Assembly (NCBI GenBank): GCA_003235605.1
Contig: QJVU01000731.1
Coordinates: 1-5,527, forward strand
DNA length: 5,527 nucleotides
DNA from: Planctomycetota bacterium
GTDB taxonomy: Bacteria > Planctomycetota > UBA1135 > UBA2386
Direction of reading: 5' to 3'
The notes under the pieces: model-generated
Seen by the model: only the letters and a program-made list of their open reading frames with translations
Databases searched by the model: none
What the model was told of the DNA's origin: nothing
Program-made: the position numbers and the translations under genes
Shown: piece by piece, positions 1 to 5,527 of the stretch
Numbering within the stretch: the first letter of the stretch is position 1
How the letters are laid out: each line of letters starts with the position of its first letter

Positions 1-1760
1 TGCCGGACGTCCGGAGCCCAGCTGTAATCCCAGCGGTAGCCAAGATCCATCGTGTGGGATCCGCCTAGCATGAACCCGAAATGAGCGCCCACGGTTGCCT
101 CCGCCTCCACTCCGATAGTTCCCTCGTACCTGACTCCGGCGGTCAACTCCCCTTTTGTGCCGGCGACAGCCTCCAGCTGGTTTCCCTTCACGGTCCTCGT
201 GAGATCGCTCTCCGTGCTTCCCGAGTCGGAGCGCCCCAGCTCCATGGTCGTGTAGTGATGCGGGCTGTGTAGCCGGATGTGCTCGTTTCCCGGCGTCGCA
301 TCGAAGACGATCTCGTTGCCGTAGTCGTCGCGGAGCACGCTCTTGTGCTTGTCGTCGGGCAGCTTGAACGGCGGCATCTGGTCGGCGTTGTAGACGCGAC
401 CGGTGATGATCGGCCGGTCCGGATCTCCCTCCAGGAACTCGACGATCACCTCCTGGCCGACGTGGGGGATGTGCATGCCGCCCCAGTTTCCGCCGGCCCA
501 GGTCTGCGAGACCCGGATCCAGCACGAGCTGTTCTCGTCGTCGTTGCCGTAGCGGTCCCAGTGGAACTGCACCTTGACCCGGCCGTACTTGTCCGGCCAG
601 ACTTTCTCGCCCGCCGGCCCCACGACCACTGCCGTCTGCGGTCCCCGCACCACCGGCTTCGGCGTGGTGGCGGGCGTTCGATACGGCTGCCGGCTGGGGA
701 TGGTCTCGAAGCGACAGGAGTAGATGACGTCCTCGCCGGGCTTGACATCGGACTCGAACTCGTTCGATGCCAGCTCGTAGTCTGTGGATACGATCAGGTA
801 CTCCCGGTTCTGGTCGTCCCGCGGGTGCTCGGACAGCTCGAACAGGTTGCCGACCGCCAGGCCCCGTGCGTTGGTGTTGCCTTGCACGCGCTCGTAGTGG
901 GCCTGCAGCTCCTCCAGGCGGGTCCGTGCATAGGTGTTGCCGTGTTGTTCCTGGATGTACTCACCGGGGTAGTCGAAGATCTCGAAGTCCGCCGCGGCGT
1001 GGGGTCGCGGCATCGATGACTTGACATCCAGACCGGCCCGCGGGCGCTCGAAGTCGTAGTCGGACAGCGCGTAGACGCCCGGTTGCAGGTTCTTGGCGAT
1101 GAACAGATCGGTGACGTAGTCGATCTCCTCTGCGCCGGTCCGTCCGGGTGGCCGATACGGGATCTGCTCATAGCCCTGCACGCGCGCGTGGGCATCCGAC
1201 GAGTCGGCCAGGACCAGCGTGTGCACACCCTCGTCATGGCGGAAGTAGTAGTAGATTCCCTCCTGCTCGAGGAGTCGGCTGATGAAGTGGAAGTCGGTCT
1301 CGCGGTACTGGACGCAGTACTCCCACGTGCGGTACTCACCGGTCAGCTGCTCGTCGAAGTCGGAAAAACCCTTCTCCCGAAACACTGTCTTGACAATGTC
1401 GGGGACCGTCGTGTTCTGGAAGATGCGACAGTTCGCAGTCCGGCTCAGGAGCCACAGCCAGGGCCGGATGCTGGCGTGGTAGACGGCGTAGCCGCCTGCC
1501 GTCCCGACCTGGCAGAAGCGGCTCACGATTCCATCGAAGTGGCGATGCTTGCCCTCGGAGGGGTCCAGATCCAGACGAACCGTCAGGTTCTTGCCCAGGA
1601 CATTCTCGAACTGGATCTCGTGATCCTTGCTGAGCAGTTCCAGCTCGAACTCGAACAAGCGTCCGAGCTCTTCCGTGGCTCTCATCTTCCGGAACAGGAG
1701 CACGTCGTCGCCGAGTGGGCTCGAGAGGCCGATCTTGCGTGCTTTTTCCAGTTTCACCAT
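1..1760 (-). CDS. vgrG: VgrG/TssI T6SS spike protein (3' end cut off by window)
   Basis: This gene encodes the T6SS spike, a trimer that caps the Hcp tube, is expelled into the target cell, and usually carries or recruits effectors. The frame opens with ATG at 1760 and stays open for 586 codons to the window edge with no stop. Residues 1 to about 370 match the gp27-like base (for example FEFELELLSK near 37 and REKGFSDF near 128, then YRETDFHFISRLLEQEGIYYY at about 152-172). Residues about 372-460 form the gp5 OB-fold, with the family hallmarks KVQFHWDRYG, WIRVSQTWAGGNWGGM, IPHVGQEVIVEFLEGDPDRP and ITGRVYN. Residues 461-523 include NEIVFDATPG and EHIRLHSPHH. Residues 524-579 are octapeptide beta-helix repeats. 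The start is supported by AGGAGA 8 nt upstream. The gene lies 33 nt behind clpV on the same strand, probably in one operon. The family call is firm. Whether a C-terminal effector domain exists cannot be seen here. Confidence 0.97.
   Translation of the reverse strand, partial: MVKLEKARKIGLSSPLGDDVLLFRKMRATEELGRLFEFELELLSKDHEIQFENVLGKNLTVRLDLDPSEGKHRHFDGIVSRFCQVGTAGGYAVYHASIRPWLWLLSRTANCRIFQNTTVPDIVKTVFREKGFSDFDEQLTGEYRTWEYCVQYRETDFHFISRLLEQEGIYYYFRHDEGVHTLVLADSSDAHARVQGYEQIPYRPPGRTGAEEIDYVTDLFIAKNLQPGVYALSDYDFERPRAGLDVKSSMPRPHAAADFEIFDYPGEYIQEQHGNTYARTRLEELQAHYERVQGNTNARGLAVGNLFELSEHPRDDQNREYLIVSTDYELASNEFESDVKPGEDVIYSCRFETIPSRQPYRTPATTPKPVVRGPQTAVVVGPAGEKVWPDKYGRVKVQFHWDRYGNDDENSSCWIRVSQTWAGGNWGGMHIPHVGQEVIVEFLEGDPDRPIITGRVYNADQMPPFKLPDDKHKSVLRDDYGNEIVFDATPGNEHIRLHSPHHYTTMELGRSDSGSTESDLTRTVKGNQLEAVAGTKGELTAGVRYEGTIGVEAEATVGAHFGFMLGGSHTMDLGYRWDYSWAPDVR
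24..191 (-). repeat. Seven octapeptide repeats in VgrG (gp5-type beta-helix needle)
   Basis: VgrG residues 524-579 split exactly into seven octads: VKGNQLEA, VAGTKGEL, TAGVRYEG, TIGVEAEA, TVGAHFGF, MLGGSHTM and DLGYRWDY. Glycine is at the third position of every one (526, 534, 542, 550, 558, 566, 574). This matches the VxGxxxxx octapeptide pattern of the phage T4 gp5 C-terminal triple-stranded beta-helix. The repeat exists at protein level only: the 24-nt DNA units are not similar to each other, so this is not a DNA tandem repeat. The next partial octad, SWAPDVR, has alanine in place of glycine, and the last units become aromatic. That may mark the end of the needle or drift within it. Confidence 0.85.
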
Positions 1761-1793
1761 GGCTGCTTTCTCCTGGTCGGCCGCTGCAGGGCC
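1761..1793 (-). other. clpV-vgrG intergenic gap
   Basis: This 33-nt non-coding stretch lies between the TAA stop of clpV (1796-1794) and the ATG of vgrG. Besides the vgrG ribosome binding site it holds only a weak GGCC/GGCC inverted repeat (1779-1782 with 1790-1793) and no T-run. I see neither a convincing promoter nor a terminator, so read-through from clpV into vgrG is the likely arrangement. Confidence 0.8.
1769..1774 (-). promoter_or_regulatory. Ribosome binding site of vgrG
   Basis: On the minus strand AGGAGA lies 8 nt upstream of the ATG at 1760. It is a near-consensus Shine-Dalgarno sequence at good spacing and fixes the vgrG start. It suggests that vgrG is translated independently and not by coupling to clpV. 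Confidence 0.8.
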
Positions 1794-4475
1794 TTAGTCG
1801 AATGCGTACTCGAACTCCCCGTTTGCCGTTGTCACGTGGATCCGTTCCGTCGACGTGCCTTCCAACATCCGCGTCAACAGCTCCTGGCTGACGAAGGGCA
1901 GGACCGTGTTGGTGAGGATTGCGTCGACCATCCGGGCACCGCTCTCCAGCTCGGTGCAACGATTGGCAATCAGGTCCACGACCGAGTCGTCGTAGGTGAA
2001 CGGCACGTCGTGGCTCTCGGTCATCCGTTTCGCGATGCGGTCGAGCTGCAGCCGCGCTATTGCCGCGATCATCACGTCGCTCAGGGGGAAAAAGGGAACG
2101 ACGACCAGACGACCGAGCAGGGCAGCGGGAAAGACCCGTCGCAGCGGCTGTCGCAGGGCCTTGACCACGTCCTCCGGGTCGGGTCGCTCTGCAGCCTGCC
2201 CAATCCGCATCAGGATCTCGCTGCCGATGTTGCAGGTCAACAGGATCAGAGTGTTCTTGAAGTCGATCCAGCGACCTTCGGCATCCTCCATGACGCCCTT
2301 GTCGAAGACCTGGAAGAAGATCTCGTGTACGTCTCGGTGCGCCTTGTCGATCTCGTCGAGCATGATCACGCTGTACGGCTTTCGGCGGACTGCCTCGGTA
2401 AGCACTCCGCCTTCCCCGTAGCCCACGTAGCCAGGCGGGGAGCCCTTTAGCGTGGAGACCGTGTGGGCCTCCTGGAACTCGCTCATGTTCAGGGAGACGA
2501 TGTTCTGCTCGCCCCCGTAAAGGGCTTCTGCCAGGGCCAGCCCGGTCTCGGTCTTGCCCACTCCCGAAGGGCCACACAGCAGGAAGACGCCGATGGGCTT
2601 CTTCGGGTTGTCCAGGCCCGCTCGCGAGGTCTGGATGCGGCGAGCGATGGTGTCCAGCGCGTGGCGCTGACCGAGGACGCGCTCGTTGAGGGTGTCGGCC
2701 AGCGTCAGGACTGCATCGATCTCGTTCCGCAGCATGCGCCCCACCGGGATCCCGGTCCAGTCGGCGATGACCGAGGCAACCGCGGTTTCGTCGACAGACG
2801 GCAGGATAAGGGGACTCTCACCCTGCAGCTCCGCCAGCTGTGCCCCCAGTCCCTGCAGCTTGCCGATTTGCTCTTGGCGGTCTCGGCGGTGTTCGTCCGT
2901 GGGTTCGTGTTCGGGATCACCTGTGGGGTGCTGCAGGCCGCGGCGGAGATCGAGGATCTCCTTGACCAGCTCCCGCTCGGCATTCCACTGGATCTCGAGC
3001 TCCCGCAGTCGACCGTGCTCCAGCTCCAGCTTCTCGACCGCCGCCGTTTCGCGTGCGCGCGCGTCGATGCCCAGGTCCTGTTCTCGATGGATGATGCGCA
3101 TCTCCGTCTCCAGGGCCTCGATTCGCCGCCGCGAGTCCTCTACCTCGGGAGGCACCGCATGCTGGCTGATCGCCACCCGGGCACAGGTTGTATCGAGCAG
3201 GCTCACCGACTTGTCAGGTAGCTGTCGAGCGGGGATGTAGCGGTGTGACAGCTTGACCGACGCCTCGAGAGCCTCGTCGAGGACCTGCACGTTGTGGTGG
3301 GCTTCGAGAGTTGCAGACAGGCCTCGCATCATCTCGATGGCCTGCTCGTCACTCGGCTCGTCGACCTGCACCACCTGGAAGCGCCGGGTGAGAGCCGCAT
3401 CCTTCTCGATGTACTTCTTGTACTCGGCCCAGGTCGTCGCGGCGATTGTACGCAAGGTTCCGCGCGCAAGGGCCGGCTTGAGGAGGTTGGCAGCGTCGCT
3501 CGTGCCAGCTGCACCGCCCGCACCGATCAGCGTATGGGCCTCGTCAATGAACAGGATGATCGGTCGCGGAGAGGCCTGCACCTCCTCGATCACCTGCTTG
3601 AGCCGGCTCTCGAACTCGCCTTTCATGCTGGCGCCCGCCTGCAACAGCCCGACGTCCAGCACCCGCACGCTCACGTCTTGCAGGGCTGGGGGCACGTCCC
3701 CCGCTGCCACACGCTGGGCGAAGCCCTCGACGACCGCGGTCTTGCCCACCCCGGCCTCGCCGGTCACGATCGGGTTGTTCTGCCTGCGTCGCATGAGGAT
3801 GTCGACGATCTGGCGGATCTCGTCGTTCCGCCCGACGATCGGGTCGATCTCACCGCGACGCGCCTTCTCTGTCAGGTCGATCGAGAACTGCGCCAGCGCT
3901 TCCTGTCTGCCGAGCGCCGCAGGCGTGGGTCCCTCCGTGCCGGCGGCAGGTGCCACCTCGGCCCCCAGCCGCGAGCCGTCAGCCGCCGGCAGGCTGTCTT
4001 CCGGAGAGCCACTGACGATCTCCGCAAAACGACCCGTGAGCGTCTCGGGATCAAACTTGTCGAACTGCCTGGAGATCGACTGCAGGACGTTTCTGAGGTG
4101 TCGTGTCTTGACGATGCCTACGATCAGATGTCCGACCCGGACCTGTGGCGCTCCAAACATGAGACTGCCGTAGACCCATCCGCGCTCGACGGCTTCCTCT
4201 ACATGCGGGGAGAGATCCGAGATCGATGTCGAGCCGCGCGGCAGAAGATCCAGCGCATCCGTGCAATCCTTGGCAATTCGCGATACATCGAGCTCAAAGT
4301 ACCGGATGATCCGGTGCAGGTCGGAGTCCTGCAGCTGCAGGATCTGATTGATCCAATGTACGAGCTCCACGTACGGGTTGCCACGCAGCTTGCAGAACAC
4401 TGTGGCGCTCTCGATGGACTTGTAGCCGAGAGTGTTGAGCTTGCCAAACAGCGCAGCACGGCCAATCTCGGTCAT
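1794..4475 (-). CDS. clpV: ClpV/TssH, T6SS sheath-disassembling AAA+ ATPase
   Basis: ClpV is a hexameric ClpB-type unfoldase of the cytoplasm that threads the contracted TssB/TssC sheath and recycles its subunits. The product is 893 aa, a typical length. Residues 1-150 are the ClpV-type N-domain (KLRGNPYVELVHWI, LQLQDSDLHRI, VEEAVERGWVYGSLMFG). A Pro/Ala/Gly-rich linker spans about 155-190. NBD1 has Walker A GEAGVGKT (239-246, K245), Walker B ILFIDEAH (307-314, E312), and arginine-finger candidates R364/R365. A charged helical M-domain covers about 445-555. NBD2 has Walker A GPSGVGKT (635-642, K641), Walker B VIMLDEIDK (703-711, E708), pore loop GYVGYGEGG (682-690), and a sensor-2 GAR with R848. 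All catalytic residues are present. Pore loop 1 is GASMKGEFE, with no tyrosine, as in ClpV rather than ClpB. The ATG at 4475 was chosen because it has a Shine-Dalgarno sequence, forms an ATGA overlap with tssG, and begins the conserved N-domain. An in-frame ATG at 4646 would add 57 Arg/Pro-rich residues lying inside tssG. Confidence 0.98.
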   Translation of the reverse strand: MTEIGRAALFGKLNTLGYKSIESATVFCKLRGNPYVELVHWINQILQLQDSDLHRIIRYFELDVSRIAKDCTDALDLLPRGSTSISDLSPHVEEAVERGWVYGSLMFGAPQVRVGHLIVGIVKTRHLRNVLQSISRQFDKFDPETLTGRFAEIVSGSPEDSLPAADGSRLGAEVAPAAGTEGPTPAALGRQEALAQFSIDLTEKARRGEIDPIVGRNDEIRQIVDILMRRRQNNPIVTGEAGVGKTAVVEGFAQRVAAGDVPPALQDVSVRVLDVGLLQAGASMKGEFESRLKQVIEEVQASPRPIILFIDEAHTLIGAGGAAGTSDAANLLKPALARGTLRTIAATTWAEYKKYIEKDAALTRRFQVVQVDEPSDEQAIEMMRGLSATLEAHHNVQVLDEALEASVKLSHRYIPARQLPDKSVSLLDTTCARVAISQHAVPPEVEDSRRRIEALETEMRIIHREQDLGIDARARETAAVEKLELEHGRLRELEIQWNAERELVKEILDLRRGLQHPTGDPEHEPTDEHRRDRQEQIGKLQGLGAQLAELQGESPLILPSVDETAVASVIADWTGIPVGRMLRNEIDAVLTLADTLNERVLGQRHALDTIARRIQTSRAGLDNPKKPIGVFLLCGPSGVGKTETGLALAEALYGGEQNIVSLNMSEFQEAHTVSTLKGSPPGYVGYGEGGVLTEAVRRKPYSVIMLDEIDKAHRDVHEIFFQVFDKGVMEDAEGRWIDFKNTLILLTCNIGSEILMRIGQAAERPDPEDVVKALRQPLRRVFPAALLGRLVVVPFFPLSDVMIAAIARLQLDRIAKRMTESHDVPFTYDDSVVDLIANRCTELESGARMVDAILTNTVLPFVSQELLTRMLEGTSTERIHVTTANGEFEYAFD
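4472..4475 (-). other. ATGA stop-start overlap, tssG/clpV
   Basis: On the minus strand the bases ATGA hold both the clpV start (ATG, 4475-4473) and the tssG stop (TGA, 4474-4472). This is a classic translational coupling junction and places both genes on one transcript. Confidence 0.9.
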
Positions 4476-5524
4476 CGAAGATCCTCTCTCGGGCGCACGC
4501 GCCCACTTGCCAGCGGATCCAGCAGGAGGTCGCCGGCGTCGGTTTCGATGGGGCGGCGGCCCAGCCAGGTGGTCCAGCCGAGCCGCTCGGCGCCGAGCTC
4601 GAGCCGTGGGACGTCCTCGCGCCTGAGGATCAGACGAATGTCCCACGTCAATTCGTCACCCACGTAGTTGCGAACGGTGGCAACGAGCTCTTCATGAAAG
4701 TCTCCGTCGGGCAGTAGACGCCGATAATCCGAGAGGGAGACCGGTCCACACTCGATGCGGAACTTGTGAGCGCATTGCCATGTCCGCGAGCCGATCGCTG
4801 CTGTTCGCCCCAGCAAGCCCGTGTCCTCCGACTCGCCGAGGCGACAGCGGCAGGCAACCGGAATATCCAACCACTCGCCAACGAACTCCTGGATCGCGAC
4901 CGGCACTCCCAGGAGCCCCTCGACAATCGCCACCAGACCCTCGGCATTCCTGACCTGGGCGCTCAGCCGGCCGGCGTAGTGCAGCTTGGCCAGATCGGGC
5001 ATAGCGTCCCGGCCGCGGAGTGTAGGCATCCCGACGCCCAACAGGCTTCCGATGTAGATGGCGAATCGATCATCTGCGGGGCGATCGAACTGCACTGCCG
5101 GCTGGGCGCTGGCCCATGCACGGTAGAACAGGGACAGGATCCGATGGTGGAACAAGTCGGCGAACCGGATGAACGTCGGATCCGAGAACTGCCTTTGCCG
5201 TTCGCGAGCGTATTCAGTCAAGTGCAGGGGCAGGGGCCCGTTCGGACCGAACAAGCCGAGAAAAAGGACCGCCAGGCGGCCCGCACCTCCGTTGGCTGCC
5301 GGATCGAACCCGGCGATTGTCGACGGCGCGAAAGCCATCGAAGGCTCCTGAGCAAGCCGCACCGGGTCCTCTGACGGCCTCTTGGAATGACCAACTCTCG
5401 GGCGGTCACGGTGTGCGTTCTCCAGAAGCCTGAGAGCCGAGTAGAAATCAAACTCGTAAGGTCTCTCTTGCAGCGCTGTGTTCAGCTCTACAGCGTTGGT
5501 CGCGTTCCTGTCCGGATTGGCCAT
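4472..5524 (-). CDS. tssG: TssG, T6SS baseplate wedge protein
   Basis: TssG is a cytoplasmic baseplate subunit. In characterised systems it joins TssF, TssE and TssK to form the wedges around the VgrG spike and helps link the baseplate to the membrane complex through TssK. The product is 350 aa, normal for the family. Family hallmarks are YEFDFYSALRLLENAH (residues 23-38), FGPNGPLPLHLTEYA (92-106), SDPTFIRFADLFHHRILSLF (114-133), RTWQCAHKFRIECGP (247-261) and LGWTTWL near 315-321. There is no signal peptide or membrane segment. All four cysteines (225, 227, 251, 259) fall within 35 residues. The TGA stop at 4474-4472 overlaps the clpV start by 4 nt, implying translational coupling. The ATG at 5524 fits the family's usual N-terminus, but only three bases precede it in the window. 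A longer start or an overlap with an upstream gene (tssF expected) therefore cannot be excluded, and its ribosome binding site is not visible. Confidence 0.96.
   Translation of the reverse strand: MANPDRNATNAVELNTALQERPYEFDFYSALRLLENAHRDRPRVGHSKRPSEDPVRLAQEPSMAFAPSTIAGFDPAANGGAGRLAVLFLGLFGPNGPLPLHLTEYARERQRQFSDPTFIRFADLFHHRILSLFYRAWASAQPAVQFDRPADDRFAIYIGSLLGVGMPTLRGRDAMPDLAKLHYAGRLSAQVRNAEGLVAIVEGLLGVPVAIQEFVGEWLDIPVACRCRLGESEDTGLLGRTAAIGSRTWQCAHKFRIECGPVSLSDYRRLLPDGDFHEELVATVRNYVGDELTWDIRLILRREDVPRLELGAERLGWTTWLGRRPIETDAGDLLLDPLASGRVRPREDLR
4482..4490 (-). promoter_or_regulatory. Ribosome binding site of clpV
   Basis: The purine-rich GAGAGAGGA on the minus strand ends 6 nt before the ATG at 4475 and lies inside the last codons of tssG. 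It decides the clpV start against the far-upstream in-frame ATG at 4646. Confidence 0.75.
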
Positions 5525-5527
5525 CGA

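Noticed and set aside
1779..1793. GGCC...GGCC inverted repeat as an intrinsic terminator after clpV
   Set aside because: The stem is only 4 bp, no T-run follows on the minus strand, and vgrG starts immediately downstream with its own ribosome binding site.
1083..2450. Long plus-strand open frame of 455 codons
   Set aside because: It lies antisense to the end of clpV and the start of vgrG, crosses the gene boundary, and its translation resembles no family. It is explained by high GC and the codon bias of the opposite strand.
1336..2577. Minus-strand open frame of 413 codons overlapping clpV and vgrG
   Set aside because: It is out of frame with both genes, is rich in Arg/Gly/Pro, and lacks any domain. 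It is a shadow frame across the clpV-vgrG junction.
3054..3066. Short alternating CG/GT tract as a possible regulatory or Z-DNA site
   Set aside because: It lies inside the clpV M-domain coding region and is explained by Arg/Ala codons in GC-rich DNA.
4476..4646. N-terminal extension of ClpV from the in-frame ATG at 4646
   Set aside because: The extra 57 residues are Arg/Pro-rich, overlap the conserved C-terminal coding region of tssG, and precede a better start (4475) that has a Shine-Dalgarno sequence and an ATGA junction.
3294..4667. Long plus-strand open frame of 457 codons, plus similar ones at 279-1019 and 2463-3221
   Set aside because: These are antisense shadows of clpV, tssG and vgrG with low-complexity Arg/Leu/Val-rich products and no recognisable domain. 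The minus-strand frames carry unambiguous conserved motifs.
1..5527. tRNA, rRNA, CRISPR array, insertion sequence or attachment site
   Set aside because: I saw no cloverleaf-like segment, regularly spaced direct repeats, transposase motifs or terminal inverted repeats. Coding sequence fills the window except for the 33-nt gap and the last three bases.

Overview
The window is part of a type VI secretion system (T6SS) gene cluster from a GC-rich Gram-negative bacterium, most likely a proteobacterium or a myxobacterium-like lineage. The genus cannot be assigned from this stretch. The coding strand is the minus strand throughout, so the transcript reads from high to low coordinates.

In transcription order the layout is as follows. 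tssG (5524 to 4472) encodes a baseplate wedge protein. It overlaps the next gene by an ATGA junction. clpV/tssH (4475 to 1794) encodes the AAA+ unfoldase that disassembles the contracted sheath. After a 33-nt gap holding a good Shine-Dalgarno sequence comes vgrG/tssI (1760 to 1), the puncturing spike. vgrG leaves the window without a stop codon, so its 3' end is missing. The ATG of tssG lies only three bases from the right edge, so its upstream partner (by family convention tssF) would be just outside.

The three genes read as one polycistronic unit. TssG helps build the baseplate on which the sheath and Hcp tube assemble. VgrG trimerises to cap the tube and is expelled on firing. ClpV recycles the contracted sheath (TssB/TssC) afterwards. 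All catalytic ATPase motifs of ClpV are intact, and none of the three frames is interrupted, so the fragment looks functional.

This is a recognisable T6SS and not an undescribed system. The most informative hidden structure is at the far left. The visible end of VgrG contains seven consecutive octapeptides with glycine at the third position, the signature of a gp5-type triple-stranded beta-helix needle. The protein is still open after it, so any effector or tip domain lies beyond the window. The long open frames on the plus strand are antisense shadows of these genes.
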